Shown here: positions 8,613 through 18,492 of the stretch, piece after piece
Layout of the letters: the number at the start of each line of letters is the position of its first letter
How positions within the stretch are numbered: the stretch's first letter is position 1
From: Staphylococcus roterodami
GTDB lineage: Bacteria; Bacillota; Bacilli; Staphylococcales; Staphylococcaceae
NCBI GenBank assembly: GCA_022493055.1
Contig: CP092781.1
Location: forward strand, 310,001 to 374,000
Length of the DNA stretch: 64,000 bases
Direction: 5' to 3'
The notes under the pieces: generated by a model
Database searches by the model: none
What the model saw: only the letters and a program-made list of their open reading frames with translations
What the model was told of the DNA's origin: nothing
Position numbers and translations under genes: made by a program

Positions 8613-8954
8613 TTTTTCAGAGTTGAAGAAATTGCGTTTTTGAAGCGGTATTGTTAGAGATTCATTTAAATGAAAATGGTATTTAAACGAGGTTGTATAG
8701 GGTAAAGATAATTAATAATCTAATTAAAATATGACACATCATGATAATGCAAAAGCTTATTCCAGGTTGAGGATATGGCATTATTTTATTTGCGTCTAGT
8801 TCTAGTGCGGGACAGGTAAAGCTCAATAATATGAATGACATGTTGAAGTAACACAAGTAATATACGAAGTATATTTTAAAAAATGAAAAACACCTGACAA
8901 CATGAAATAACAATAACGATAATTGTCTTCAGTTGCAGGTGTATAAGTTATCAA
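8613..8954. other. Noncoding gap between nanK and nanR
   Basis: 342 bases with no gene I can support. The right part (8888-8945) holds the nanR terminator. Around 8800-8820 a short stretch (CTAGTGCGGGACAG) looks like the edge of the dispersed intergenic repeats common in staphylococci, but there is too little to define it. Confidence 0.4.
8888..8944 (-). terminator. Terminator of nanR
   Basis: CACCTG (8891-8896) pairs with CAGGTG (8936-8941), with an inner GACAA/TTGTC pairing. On the minus strand it is followed by TTTTTCATTTT. It lies just past the nanR stop. Confidence 0.65.
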
Positions 8955-9755
8955 TTATTTATTGTCTAGAATAATTGATTTTGTATGTTGATATGTATCA
9001 CTGAGACGTTTATTTTCTAATAAATGATAGCTCACAATATCAATTAAAAATAGAGTTGCAATTTGAGTGTTTATAAATTGATGATCGGTATTACGAGACT
9101 GATCTGTAGTTAATAATACTAAATCAGCACAATCAGTCAGGTTACTACCTTCGAAATTGGTAATGGCTACAACATAAGCGCCATGGGCCCTAGCAACTTT
9201 AGCTGCCGAAATTAATTCTGAAGTATTGCCACTGTTAGACATAGCGATAAACATATCTGACTTCGATAACAGTGAGGCTGATATTTTCATCAAATGTGAG
9301 TCGGTTGTGACATTACCTTTAAGTCCCATACGAATTGTTCGATAATAAAATTCTGTAGCAGATAGCCCAGAACTGCCTAGTCCTGCGAATAATATATGAC
9401 TGCTTGATTGTAATTTATCAATAAAAGTTTGAATAATGTCATTATCAATAAATTCGCCTGTTTGTTGAAGCATTTGTTGATGATATTTATGAATCCTTTG
9501 AATGATTGGGCTATTTTCAATAACAGTTTCGGTCATTTCTTGTTGAATATTAAATTTTAAATCTTGAAAATTTTCGTAGTCCAGTTTATGACTAAAGCGT
9601 GTCATTGTGGCTGGAGATGTACCAATGGCATGTGCTAAGGAGTTGATGGTTGAAAAGGCATCACTATATCCATGTTTCCTAATATAGCTTACAATTCGTT
9701 TATCTGTTTTTGTAAATAAGTGTTGATGGCGTTGAACGCGATTCTCAAATTTCAT
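8955..9755 (-). CDS. nanR: RpiR-family sialic acid regulator
   Basis: 266 residues. The N-terminal HTH_6 domain (about 1-77, with FSTINSLAHAIGTSPATMTRFSHKL as recognition region) is followed by a SIS sugar-phosphate isomerase domain (about 110-245; FAGLGSSGLSATEF, MSNSGNTSELISAAK, VAITNFEGS). RpiR proteins sense phosphorylated sugars through the SIS domain; in S. aureus NanR represses the nan genes and responds to ManNAc-6-phosphate. It lies between nanK and nanE and is divergent from nanE. Candidate operators are the TGAAAA-N3-TTTTCA palindromes at 7711 and 9793. Its start ATG follows AAGGGGTGACACA. Confidence 0.92.
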   Translation of the reverse strand: MKFENRVQRHQHLFTKTDKRIVSYIRKHGYSDAFSTINSLAHAIGTSPATMTRFSHKLDYENFQDLKFNIQQEMTETVIENSPIIQRIHKYHQQMLQQTGEFIDNDIIQTFIDKLQSSSHILFAGLGSSGLSATEFYYRTIRMGLKGNVTTDSHLMKISASLLSKSDMFIAMSNSGNTSELISAAKVARAHGAYVVAITNFEGSNLTDCADLVLLTTDQSRNTDHQFINTQIATLFLIDIVSYHLLENKRLSDTYQHTKSIILDNK

Positions 9756-9792
9756 TGTGTCACCCCTTAATATTGATGATTACTATTATATA

Positions 9793-9807
9793 TGAAAAAT
9801 ATTTTCA
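9793..9807. promoter_or_regulatory. Candidate NanR operator upstream of nanE
   Basis: TGAAAA-ATA-TTTTCA, perfect 6-base arms, in the divergent nanR/nanE region. It matches the element at 7711-7725 in arms and spacing. Confidence 0.6.
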
Positions 9808-9893
9808 AGATAGTAAAAAGCATTGATAAAAATTATCTTAATGATATATTTTAAATGACTTTAAGTGAAAAAATGATTATGGAGTGAGGAATA

Positions 9894-10565
9894 ATGTTAC
9901 CACATGGTTTAATTGTATCTTGTCAGGCACTACCCGATGAACCGTTACATTCATCGTTTATAATGTCTAAAATGGCATTAGCTGCGTATGAAGGTGGGGC
10001 TGTAGGTATTCGCGCAAATACTAAAGAAGATATTTTAGCGATTAAAAAGACAGTAGATTTACCAGTCATTGGTATTGTAAAACGTGATTATGACGGATCA
10101 GATGTTTTCATTACAGCAACGTCAAAAGAAGTAGACGAATTGATTGAAAGTCAATGTGAAGTGATCGCATTGGATGCAACGTTACAGCAACGTCCGAAAG
10201 AAACGCTAGATGAATTGGTGGCTTACATTAGACAACATGCACCTAATGTTGAAATTATGGCTGATATCGCAACAATTGAAGAAGCAAAAAATGCAGAGCG
10301 CTTAGGTTTTGATTATATTGGTACAACATTACATGGATATACTAGCTATACAAAAGGACAGTTACTATATCAAAATGATTTCCAGTTTTTGAAAGATGTG
10401 CTGCATAGTGTTGAAGCGAAAGTCATTGCAGAAGGAAATGTTATTACGCCAGATATGTACAAACGCGTTATGGACTTAGGTGTTCATTGTTCAGTAGTAG
10501 GTGGTGCGATTACGCGACCAAAAGAAATTACGAAACGATTTGTACAAGCTATGAAAGATGAATAA
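9894..10565 (+). CDS. nanE: N-acylglucosamine-6-phosphate 2-epimerase
   Basis: Converts ManNAc-6-phosphate to GlcNAc-6-phosphate, linking sialic acid breakdown to amino-sugar metabolism. The 223-residue TIM barrel has the family's [16 protein letters not shown]-terminus with the first phosphate/substrate contact, [19 protein letters not shown] (catalytic Lys region), [12 protein letters not shown] and the C-terminal phosphate-binding VIAEGNVIT and [21 protein letters not shown] precedes the ATG. It is separated from nanAT but shares the candidate operator; a strong terminator follows. Confidence 0.96.
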   Translation: MLPHGLIVSCQALPDEPLHSSFIMSKMALAAYEGGAVGIRANTKEDILAIKKTVDLPVIGIVKRDYDGSDVFITATSKEVDELIESQCEVIALDATLQQRPKETLDELVAYIRQHAPNVEIMADIATIEEAKNAERLGFDYIGTTLHGYTSYTKGQLLYQNDFQFLKDVLHSVEAKVIAEGNVITPDMYKRVMDLGVHCSVVGGAITRPKEITKRFVQAMKDE

Positions 10566-10576
10566 TTGAAATTAAA

Positions 10577-10655
10577 TAGCGAGATGCCAGTGATTATATA
10601 AATAAACCTGTTAATATAAGAGAGGTTTATGATTAGGTAATGGGCATCTCGCTTT
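10577..10655. terminator. Bidirectional terminator between nanE and the YjiH-like gene
   Basis: AGCGAGATGCC pairs with GGCATCTCGCT (11 base pairs) around an inner AAACCT/AGGTTT helix. T-rich stretches on both strands serve the two convergent genes. Confidence 0.75.
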
Positions 10656-10684
10656 ATTATGTTAACTGTAAAATTAAAATGAGC

Positions 10685-11998
10685 TTATCCAAATATGAAT
10701 AACGCAAATGGAATTGTAATTAATAGGGATAATGCTACTCGTAAAAACCAAATAATTACTAACTTCCATACAGGAATTTTAATTTCTGTTGCTAAAATAC
10801 ATGGCACTAAAGCTGAGAAAAAGATTACTGCTGATACACTTACAACACCAACTACAAATTTTGTACTCATAGCGGCTTTAGCAACTAATAATGATGGTAA
10901 AAACATTTCTATAATTGAAATTGCTGAAGCTTTTGCGAGTAATACTTGATCTGGTATTGGGAAAATATAAATAAATGGATAATAAATATACCCTAACCAA
11001 TCGATAAGTGGTGTATAGTTCGCTACAATTAGCCCCAAAAATCCTATCGACAAAATTGATGGTAGAATACCGACAGTCATTTCTAATCCATCTTTAAGGT
11101 TATCCCAAATATTTTTTAATAGAGACGGCGTTGACGCGTTCTGTTTCATTGCTTCTGCGTAAGCAGTTTTTAGTCTACTTCCTTCTATGGCAACTTCTTT
11201 GTCGCCTTCTTGGCCATCATAATATTCCGTTGATTCATTAGCAATAGGTGGCAACCAAGCTGTAATAGCAGTCACGATAAATGTAATAACCAATGTAGCC
11301 CAGAAATATAAATTCCAATGAGGCATTAAATTTAAAGTTTTAGCAACGATAATCATAAAGGTTGCTGATACTGTTGAGAAACCAGTTGCGATAATGGTTG
11401 CTTCTCTTTTGTTATACATACCTTGCTTATATACTCGATTTGTAATTAATAGTCCTAAAGAATAACTACCAACAAATGAAGCAACTGCATCAATTGCTGA
11501 CTTACCAGGTGTTTTAAATATAGGACGCATAATAGGCTCCATATAAACACCGACAAACTCAAGTAATCCATAACCTACTAATAAAGAAAGTGCAATTGCA
11601 CCGACAGGAATTAAAATGCTAAGTGGCATCATTAATTTTTCAAACAGAAATGGACCATAGTTTGCTTTAAATAATAAAGGTGGTCCGATTTTAAATACAT
11701 ACATTATACCGATAACTGCACCTGCAATTTTAAATGATGAAATGATGAAGTTAGTCATCGAAGTCATAAAAGTCCGTTTTATTAACGGTAATGCTGCACC
11801 AATAATTATCATGATAAGTGCGATATAAGGCATGAGTGGACCTAACAATGAACGAATTGCAAGATGTACATGATCCACTAATATTGTATTGTTTTCACTG
11901 ATAGTAAAAGGTACAAAAAAGCAAAGTATACCAATCAAGCTATAGACATAAAAACGCCATGCACTTGGCTGTTGTGCATTTAAACGTTGATTATTCAT
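10685..11998 (-). CDS. YjiH-family membrane protein with nucleoside-recognition (Gate) domains
   Basis: 437 residues with about ten to eleven membrane segments. The SYSLGLLITNRVYKQG and TGFSTVSATFMIIVAKTLN regions resemble the 'nucleoside recognition' Gate domains of the SpmA/B-FeoB-CNT group, and the overall pattern matches the YjiH family. A charged loop lies around residues 250-290. The ATG follows a short GGGGTTGTTTTA ribosome binding site. No substrate is known. It stands alone, convergent with nanE and divergent from geh, so a role in sialic acid use cannot be inferred from operon structure. Confidence 0.75.
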   Translation of the reverse strand: MNNQRLNAQQPSAWRFYVYSLIGILCFFVPFTISENNTILVDHVHLAIRSLLGPLMPYIALIMIIIGAALPLIKRTFMTSMTNFIISSFKIAGAVIGIMYVFKIGPPLLFKANYGPFLFEKLMMPLSILIPVGAIALSLLVGYGLLEFVGVYMEPIMRPIFKTPGKSAIDAVASFVGSYSLGLLITNRVYKQGMYNKREATIIATGFSTVSATFMIIVAKTLNLMPHWNLYFWATLVITFIVTAITAWLPPIANESTEYYDGQEGDKEVAIEGSRLKTAYAEAMKQNASTPSLLKNIWDNLKDGLEMTVGILPSILSIGFLGLIVANYTPLIDWLGYIYYPFIYIFPIPDQVLLAKASAISIIEMFLPSLLVAKAAMSTKFVVGVVSVSAVIFFSALVPCILATEIKIPVWKLVIIWFLRVALSLLITIPFALFIFG

Positions 11999-12409
11999 TA
12001 AAACAACCCCTTTGTTTAAGTGAATATAAAAGATATGCGATGCAGATACCCCTTAAATACATCAGCATTTTAATTTAGAAAAATCTGAAAACTTATTTTA
12101 ATTGTATAGTTTGATGTATTTACCGACCAATACAAATTAACTAATTATATATAACTTAAAACTATATTGAGTCTTAAAATAAGAAAGGAATTCAATTGTT
12201 GAATAGAATTTGAAAGCGCAAAATGAAAGAATTATAAATTCTATAAAGAAATGGTTTGAAAAGATATGATGAGAGTATAAGAACATATTATTAACTTTTT
12301 ATTAATTTTGTAATATGAATTAAAAACAAATATATGTCATGTTATATTGAAGATGCAGTTGTTTTTCATTCTCAATAGGGGGTCTAAAAAATACTTTTGA
12401 GGTGATTAT
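11999..12409. other. Divergent promoter region of the YjiH-like gene and geh
   Basis: 411 AT-rich bases with no gene. The best promoter signal for geh is an extended -10, TG-N-TATATT at 12340-12348, about 60 bases before the start codon; its -35 is poor. I see no clear cre, Fur or palindromic operator. Confidence 0.4.
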
Positions 12410-14485
12410 ATGATAAGAGAACAAGAGAGAAGAAAGTATAGTATCAGAAAGTATTCTATTGGTGTGGTGTCAGTGCTAGCAGCAACAATGTTTATAGTAT
12501 CAACACATGATGCAAAAGCTGCAGAAAAAATGCCAACGTCACTGTCAGGTACACAACAAGAAAAATTGAATCAATCGGGAGAACATAGGGATATTCAACG
12601 ATTACAGCAAGATGAACAGTCATTAAGGCAATTAAACAACGCGCACAAAATAAATAGCGAAAGTCAAATTGGCAGACAAGCTAACGATGCGTCTCAATCA
12701 TCAAAGCAACAACCAACTAAAGACGATGAAACGGATGAATCACAAAGTAATAGCAAAGTAACACGAAATTCTGATCAACAAAATGTCAATCAATTATCTA
12801 AAGATAATTCGAATAAAAGCACTAAAAATCAAGATGCTAATAAACAAAATGATATTCGTGTAGAACAGGATAATTCAGAATCAAATGCAGATGCGATAGA
12901 AGTTGATAAATCACAACCATCTGTTCAGACACAGATACCGACAACACAAGATGATAAGGCAACATCATCTTCAACTACACACTCATCAAAAGAAAAGACT
13001 ACAACTGCATCGGAAATACAAGATGCATCCACAACTAATAATCCAAATCAACAGGACACACATCAAGTATCACAGCAAATTAAAGATGCTAAGCAAGATG
13101 ATGCTGTTCATCAAAGACAAGACAAACCGCTAGTTAATGATTTAAATAAACATAACAATACTCAAAATTCCCCAACAATACCGACAGATAAAAATACGGA
13201 TAATCAAAGACTAATTAAAGATGCACTTTTAGCACCTAAAACGCGCTCGACTACAAATGTAGCAACGGCAGATGCTAAAAAAATACATCCACTTAAAGCG
13301 AATCAAGTACAACCACTCAACAAGTATCCAGTTGTATTTGTACATGGCTTTTTAGGGTTAGTTGGCGACAATGCACCAGCATTATATCCGAATTACTGGG
13401 GTGGTAATAAGTTTAAAGTTATAGAAGAGCTGAAAAAACAAGGCTATAATGTCCATCAAGCAAGTGTCGGAGCTTTTAGTAGTAACCATGATCGTGCTGT
13501 AGAACTTTATTATTATATTAAAGGTGGACGCGTTGATTATGGCGCAGCTCACGCCGCAAAATACGGACATGAACGATATGGCAAAACATACAAAGGTATT
13601 ATGCCGGATTGGGAACCAGGTAAAAAAGTACATCTAGTTGGACATAGTATGGGTGGTCAAACTATTCGTTTAATGGAAGAATTTTTAAGGAATGGTAATC
13701 AAGAAGAAATTGCTTACCATAAAGAGCATGGTGGAGAGATATCACCATTATTTGTTGGAGGTAAAAATAATATGGTTGCCTCGATTACAACATTAGGTAC
13801 GCCACATAACGGTTCACAAGCGGCAGATAAATTTGGAAATACAGAGACCGTCAGAAAAATTATGTATGCATTGAATCGAATTGCAGGTAATAAATATTCA
13901 AATATCGATTTAGGTTTAACGCAATGGGGCTTTAAACAGCAACCGAATGAAAGCTATATTGATTATATGAAACGCGTGAGTAACAGTAAAATTTGGACGA
14001 CAACAGATAATGCAGCATACGATTTAACGTTAGACGGATCTGCTAAATTGAATGCAATGACGAGTATGAATCCTAATATTACGTATACGACTTATACAGG
14101 TGTGTCTTCACATACTGGACCATTAGGATACGAAAATCCAGATATAGGTACGTTCTTTTTAATGGATGCAACAAGTAGAATTATTGGACATGATGCAAGA
14201 GAAGAGTGGCGTAAAAATGATGGTGTTGTACCGGTGATTTCATCGTTACATCCATCAAATCAGCCATTTGTAAATGTAACGTCTGATGAGCCGGTGACAC
14301 GAAGAGGTATTTGGCAAGTTAAACCAATTTTACAAGGTTGGGATCACGTTGACTTTATCGGGATAGATTTTGCAGATTTTAAACGAAAAGGTGCAGAACT
14401 CGCAAATTTCTATACAGGTATTATTAACGACTTGTTGCGCGTTGAAGCAACTGATGAGAAAGTAGCACAATTGAAAGCAAGTTAA
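12410..14485 (+). CDS. geh: Glycerol ester hydrolase (secreted triacylglycerol lipase 2)
   Basis: 691 residues in three parts. A YSIRK-type signal peptide (residues 1 to about 37: [17 protein letters not shown], cleavage near AKA/A). A Gln/Asn/Ser/Lys/Asp-rich disordered propeptide to about residue 295, removed after export. The mature lipase begins around [19 protein letters not shown]. The catalytic Ser is in VGHSMGG (about residue 413); the Asp and His lie in the C-terminal third (DHVDFIG region for His). Ca/Zn-binding staphylococcal lipase features such as the WGGNKFK and [19 protein letters not shown] segments are present. RBS GAGGTGATT precedes the ATG. The propeptide is much more divergent from the S. 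aureus Geh I remember than the mature enzyme. The gene is uninterrupted, so the phage L54a-type attachment site near its 3' end is unoccupied. Confidence 0.95.
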   Translation: MIREQERRKYSIRKYSIGVVSVLAATMFIVSTHDAKAAEKMPTSLSGTQQEKLNQSGEHRDIQRLQQDEQSLRQLNNAHKINSESQIGRQANDASQSSKQQPTKDDETDESQSNSKVTRNSDQQNVNQLSKDNSNKSTKNQDANKQNDIRVEQDNSESNADAIEVDKSQPSVQTQIPTTQDDKATSSSTTHSSKEKTTTASEIQDASTTNNPNQQDTHQVSQQIKDAKQDDAVHQRQDKPLVNDLNKHNNTQNSPTIPTDKNTDNQRLIKDALLAPKTRSTTNVATADAKKIHPLKANQVQPLNKYPVVFVHGFLGLVGDNAPALYPNYWGGNKFKVIEELKKQGYNVHQASVGAFSSNHDRAVELYYYIKGGRVDYGAAHAAKYGHERYGKTYKGIMPDWEPGKKVHLVGHSMGGQTIRLMEEFLRNGNQEEIAYHKEHGGEISPLFVGGKNNMVASITTLGTPHNGSQAADKFGNTETVRKIMYALNRIAGNKYSNIDLGLTQWGFKQQPNESYIDYMKRVSNSKIWTTTDNAAYDLTLDGSAKLNAMTSMNPNITYTTYTGVSSHTGPLGYENPDIGTFFLMDATSRIIGHDAREEWRKNDGVVPVISSLHPSNQPFVNVTSDEPVTRRGIWQVKPILQGWDHVDFIGIDFADFKRKGAELANFYTGIINDLLRVEATDEKVAQLKAS

Positions 14486-14589
14486 TTAATTTGAAATGAT
14501 GATTGACATGCTAAATGTATTTTAAAAATCATGTTTAGGTATATAGCTTGGTTCGCATTATTGAGCTATAAATAAAAGTGTATAAGAAA

Positions 14590-14633
14590 AAAACGCCTGT
14601 CTCATTAAAGTAAAGAGATAGGCGTTTTTGTTT
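14590..14633. terminator. Terminator between geh and the alpha/beta hydrolase
   Basis: AAACGCCTGTCTC pairs with GAGATAGGCGTTT (one mismatch/wobble), flanked by an A-run and a T-run. It can work in both directions. Confidence 0.85.
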
Positions 14634-14723
14634 ATGATAGAGATAAATTGTATTGTTAATTGTGTTTGTCGGATTGCCGTTTATGTTGATGGCATAGTGA
14701 ATTTTTGAAAAAGTGAATCGATA

Positions 14724-15551
14724 TTACTTCGTTATTATAGCGTTCAAGAAAGCAACGACTTTGTGATAAACGGTTATTGCTTCATCATTTGGTCTACGGT
14801 CAAAATCATGCTCGTTTTTACCGACGCGTTCAAATGTGACGTCTGGAGCATGATTCATTATATGTTCACTTTCCCCAATAGGAACGTCATAGTCGCCAAT
14901 ACAATGCGCAATAAACACTGGTGGTAATGATTTAAGCTCATTTGGAGCTATATTATATTTTAAATCAGTATAATCAGGGACATTAATCATATTCATCCAT
15001 TCACCAGTGCCACGCGCATAAACGTATATTAAGAATCTTTGCGCGATTTGATCTTGAATAATTGGTGTTGGTGAAGTCAGTTGTTTAACCATAGATTCAT
15101 TAACGCTTCGGGCTATTTTAGCGTAGTAATCATTTTGAATTTTAAAAGGCTCTGTGTCGATTCGACTATAGCCATAATAATCAATAACGCCATCAATGGC
15201 TCTATCTCGTGCAATCAATAAACTTAAATATGCACCAGATGATCTGCCAAATGTGAAAATAGGGGTATTAGGGTATAGTAATTTAATAGCATCAAATGAT
15301 GTGAAAATATCATCAATAATACAATCTAGACTTACTTCTGGAGATAAACGATAACTCAACTGAACTAAGTCGTATTGTTCAGTAAGTATATCGATGTATT
15401 GTTGTGGTAAATCATTTGCATTGCCAAACATGAGACCACCACCATGTATGTACACGATAGCTCCTTTAGTTGGCTGTTTTTTCGCTTTAATAATTGTATA
15501 AGGTAATGTAAAAGCATCTGTAGTAGTTACTTTATCTTTAATTTCAGTCAC
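14724..15551 (-). CDS. Alpha/beta hydrolase (acetyl-esterase/lipase-like)
   Basis: 275 residues with the alpha/beta-hydrolase-3 layout. IVYIHGGGLMFGNAND carries the HGGG oxyanion motif (about residues 33-47). TFGRSSGAYLSLLIAR holds the nucleophile in G-R-S-S-G (about 100-110). An Asp in GDYDVPIGESEHI and a His in EHDFDRR form the rest of the triad. It starts at GTG with AAGGAG ten bases upstream. There is no signal peptide, so it is cytoplasmic. Substrate unknown; the family hydrolyses short-chain esters. It is convergent with geh, and the OYE gene lies upstream on the same strand. Confidence 0.8.
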   Translation of the reverse strand: MTEIKDKVTTTDAFTLPYTIIKAKKQPTKGAIVYIHGGGLMFGNANDLPQQYIDILTEQYDLVQLSYRLSPEVSLDCIIDDIFTSFDAIKLLYPNTPIFTFGRSSGAYLSLLIARDRAIDGVIDYYGYSRIDTEPFKIQNDYYAKIARSVNESMVKQLTSPTPIIQDQIAQRFLIYVYARGTGEWMNMINVPDYTDLKYNIAPNELKSLPPVFIAHCIGDYDVPIGESEHIMNHAPDVTFERVGKNEHDFDRRPNDEAITVYHKVVAFLNAIITK

Positions 15552-15624
15552 GATTTAATAAACTCCTTGCTTTTAATAATGGTTCAATTATAACACTGTC
15601 TTAAATTATCTATGCAACATTGGC

Positions 15625-16824
15625 TTAGGACGATGAATCATTATAATTTTGTTCTAATTGTCGTAATGTATCACGCGTATTCTTTTTAAGCCCCTCACCA
15701 TAATCCATCATTTTAACAATATCTTTAAAAGCAGCACGCGGAATAGCTAAACTTTCTAAATCTTCCATAGAAAATCCAAGATCAATATCATCTAGACGTT
15801 GCTCTGCAAGTTTATGCACAAAGTCAGGTTCTGTCACAAAAGGGGAAGACATACCGACCATATCTGCATGTTGTAAAGCGTCTAATGCAGATTCTGGAGA
15901 ATTTATACCGCCACTGGCAATTAATGGAATACGTCCAGCTAAATGTTCGTAGACAATTTGATTAACAGGACGACCAAAATGTTTGCCGGGTGTTCTTGAT
16001 GTGTTTTGATAAATATGACGTCCCCAACTAGCAATCGCTAAATACTGGATATTGGCAATTTCCAACACCCAATCTATTAGTTGATTGAATTCATCTATGG
16101 TATATCCTAAATCACTACCTCTTGTTTCTTCCGGCGTTGCACGAAAGCCTAAAATAAAGTTGGCAGGTGCTTCTTTATCAATCACATCTTGTACTGCACG
16201 CATAACTTCTAAGCACAATCTTGCGCGATTTTCTAATGTATCAAAACCATATTGATCTGTTCGCTGATTTGAAAATGTTGAGAAAAATGTTTGGATGAGT
16301 AAACGTTGCGCAATTGAAATTTCCACACCATCAAATCCTGCTTTAATCGCTCGTAATGTAGCATCACTATATTGTTGAATAATTTCATTAATTTTATCTT
16401 GTGTCATAGCAATGACTTCATGTTGAATGGGCGAATGTAATGTCATCGGACTAGGTCCATATACTTTTCCAAAATTTAAAATTGCTTGATTTGAAAAACG
16501 ACCAGCATGAGCTAGTTGAATTATAGCGAGATTACCATGTTGCTTCATGGTAGTTGCCATGTCGGTTAATCCAGGTATACATGCATCATGATCAATGTTG
16601 AACCCATATTCAAATAATTGACCATATGGCTCAATGTAGGCAGCACCAGTTACTTGCATGCCTGCTGAATTAGAGCGACGTGCAGCGTAAGCTAAGTCTG
16701 CTTGAGTAATATAGCCATCTTTTGTAGATGAATTTACAGTCATTGGTGATAATACAAAACGATTTGCTATGTTAATGCCATTAGGTAATTGGAGTGGTTG
16801 TAAAAGTGGTTTGTATCGGTACAT
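15625..16824 (-). CDS. NADH:flavin oxidoreductase, Old Yellow Enzyme family
   Basis: 399 residues, FMN-dependent TIM barrel. Visible features: NRFVLSPMTVNSSTKDG at the N-terminus (FMN-binding), IIQLAHAGRFS (Gln/His region), GFDGVEISIAQRLLIQTFFS (which replaces the classical HxxN...YLxxQF block and so lacks part of the usual active-site signature), IPLIASGGINSPESAL and VGMSSPFVTEPDF (phosphate-binding). It is divergent from the luciferase-like/GcvH-L/SirTM operon. In S. aureus this gene is known as a neighbour of the lipoyl-linked ADP-ribosylation operon, and a redox role connected with it has been proposed. A direct link is not visible here. Confidence 0.85.
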   Translation of the reverse strand: MYRYKPLLQPLQLPNGINIANRFVLSPMTVNSSTKDGYITQADLAYAARRSNSAGMQVTGAAYIEPYGQLFEYGFNIDHDACIPGLTDMATTMKQHGNLAIIQLAHAGRFSNQAILNFGKVYGPSPMTLHSPIQHEVIAMTQDKINEIIQQYSDATLRAIKAGFDGVEISIAQRLLIQTFFSTFSNQRTDQYGFDTLENRARLCLEVMRAVQDVIDKEAPANFILGFRATPEETRGSDLGYTIDEFNQLIDWVLEIANIQYLAIASWGRHIYQNTSRTPGKHFGRPVNQIVYEHLAGRIPLIASGGINSPESALDALQHADMVGMSSPFVTEPDFVHKLAEQRLDDIDLGFSMEDLESLAIPRAAFKDIVKMMDYGEGLKKNTRDTLRQLEQNYNDSSS

Positions 16825-17123
16825 GCAAATTTTCCTTTTCTATTCGATATTGCTTTCAAATTACCATGTAAAGCTTGAATAAGCAATTATGAGTAAGCAA
16901 CTTCATGTAGCGTGTTAATGGAATTCTTATAATAAAAGAGGTATTACAATACTTTAATTTTATTTAAAAAATGTGAATCAAATACTGAAAAAGTGAAGCG
17001 AAAATATATAAAATCTAATTGAAAAACGTTATCATATACGTGGGTATCATAAATGGGAATGGTAATTATAAAGTTATAATGTAATGTCAACTTTATATTA
17101 AATAAAAGTTTGGAGATGAGGAT

Positions 17124-18125
17124 TTGGTTGAATTAAGCGTATTAGATTATGCCTTAATAGATGAAGGTAAGGATGCGCAAATGGCATTACAAGATTCAGT
17201 GACACTTGCAAAATTAGCAGATCAACTAGGTTATAAACGTATTTGGTTTACTGAACATCATAATGTGCCAGCATTTGCATGTAGTAGTCCAGAACTGATG
17301 ATGATGCATGTTTTGTCACAGACATCAAGGATTCGTGTTGGTTCTGGTGGCGTGATGTTGCCTCACTATAGTCCTTATAAAATTGCTGAGCATTTTAGAA
17401 TGTTGGAGGCTTTATACCCAAATCGTGTTGATTTAGGTATTGGAAATAATCCAGGTACTACGATGGTAAAACAAGCATTAGACGGTGAAAATCCAACATA
17501 TGATAATTACGAAGAAGCGATTAAGTTATTGTGCCAATTTGTTACTACTACGGATAAACCTAGTGCACATAATTTAGGTGTACAGCCACATTTACTTCAT
17601 TTTCCTGAAATGTGGTTACTAAGTAGTAGTCCCTCCTCTGCCAAAATAGCAGCAGAACAAGGTATAGGGCTATCAGTTGGAACATTTTTACTGCCAAATA
17701 AAGAGATGATCCAGTCTGCAAAGCATAACATTGACATTTATAAAACGAATTTCCAAGTGTCGACACTTAAAATGAATGCAAAGGTGATGGCATCAGTGTT
17801 TGTTATCGTTGCTGATAAGGAAGAAGATGTTGCTAAATTACAACATGCCTTAGATGTCTGGTTATTAGGAAAATTACAATTTGCAGAGTTTGATTATTTT
17901 CCTTCAGTGAAAACAGCACAAAATTATAAATTGAATGAGCGAGACAAAGAGATGATTCAAGCGCATCGTGCACGTATAATGGCAGGTACAAAAGATCAAG
18001 TTAAAGCACAGTTAGATGATTTTATTGCTAAGTTTGAAGTTGATGAAATGTTAGTCGCACCGCTAATTCCTGGCATTGAACAGCGTTGCAAAACATTAGA
18101 ATTACTTGCAGAAGTTTATTTATAG
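17124..18125 (+). CDS. Luciferase-like monooxygenase (LLM family)
   Basis: 333 residues with the bacterial luciferase-like (beta/alpha)8 fold, F420/FMN type. LSVLDYALIDEGKDA and GYKRIWFTEHHNVPAFACSSPE are the hallmark N-terminal blocks, followed by IRVGSGGVMLPHYSPYKIAEHFRMLE and RVDLGIGNNPG. The TTG start at 17124 is chosen because GAGATGAGGA lies just upstream. It is the first gene of the operon with gcvH-L, macrodomain, sirTM and lplA2. It is expected to oxidise a small substrate with reduced flavin; the substrate is unknown. Family membership is clear, function open. Confidence 0.87.
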   Translation: MVELSVLDYALIDEGKDAQMALQDSVTLAKLADQLGYKRIWFTEHHNVPAFACSSPELMMMHVLSQTSRIRVGSGGVMLPHYSPYKIAEHFRMLEALYPNRVDLGIGNNPGTTMVKQALDGENPTYDNYEEAIKLLCQFVTTTDKPSAHNLGVQPHLLHFPEMWLLSSSPSSAKIAAEQGIGLSVGTFLLPNKEMIQSAKHNIDIYKTNFQVSTLKMNAKVMASVFVIVADKEEDVAKLQHALDVWLLGKLQFAEFDYFPSVKTAQNYKLNERDKEMIQAHRARIMAGTKDQVKAQLDDFIAKFEVDEMLVAPLIPGIEQRCKTLELLAEVYL

Positions 18126-18159
18126 GATTTTTAAGTAGAAGTGAAAGGATGAGGTTTAG

Positions 18160-18492
18160 ATGAAAAAGTTAGCCAATTATTTATGGGTAGAAAAAGTTGG
18201 AGATCTATATGTATTTAGTATGACACCTGAATTACAAGATGACATTGGAACGGTAGGCTACGTAGAATTTGTAAGTCCAGATGAGGTGAAAGTCGATGAC
18301 GAAATCGTTAGTATCGAAGCGTCGAAAACGGTGATTGATGTACAGACGCCTTTGTCAGGAACGATTGTTGAGCGTAATACGAAAGCGGAAGATGAACCAA
18401 ATATTTTAAATTCTGAAAAGCCAGAAGAAAATTGGTTGTTCAAGTTGGATGATGTGGATAAAGAAGCACTCAATGCATTACCGGAGGCGTAA
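18160..18492 (+). CDS. gcvH-L: GcvH-like lipoyl carrier protein (GcvH-L)
   Basis: 110-residue H-protein-like lipoyl domain. The lipoyl Lys sits in SIEASKTVIDV (about residue 49-50), in the usual beta-hairpin after VSPDEVKVDDEIV. It is shorter than the roughly 126-residue glycine-cleavage GcvH and carries extra acidic C-terminal residues. In the characterised S. aureus/Streptococcus pyogenes operon this protein is lipoylated by LplA2, then mono-ADP-ribosylated by SirTM, and the modification is removed by the macrodomain protein. It directly abuts the macrodomain gene (stop 18492, start 18493). RBS AAGGATGAGG. Confidence 0.93.
   Translation: MKKLANYLWVEKVGDLYVFSMTPELQDDIGTVGYVEFVSPDEVKVDDEIVSIEASKTVIDVQTPLSGTIVERNTKAEDEPNILNSEKPEENWLFKLDDVDKEALNALPEA

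Noticed and set aside
8800..8830. Stretch with GTGCGGGACAG between nanK and nanR considered as a dispersed repeat
   Set aside because: Too short and single in this window to define an element.
12212..12225. TGAAAGCGCAAAAT before geh considered as a cre site
   Set aside because: The first half fits but the second half lacks the required CA end.
12903..13133. 76-codon frame inside geh
   Set aside because: It is an alternative frame of the low-complexity propeptide, His/Gln/Lys-rich, with no ribosome binding site.
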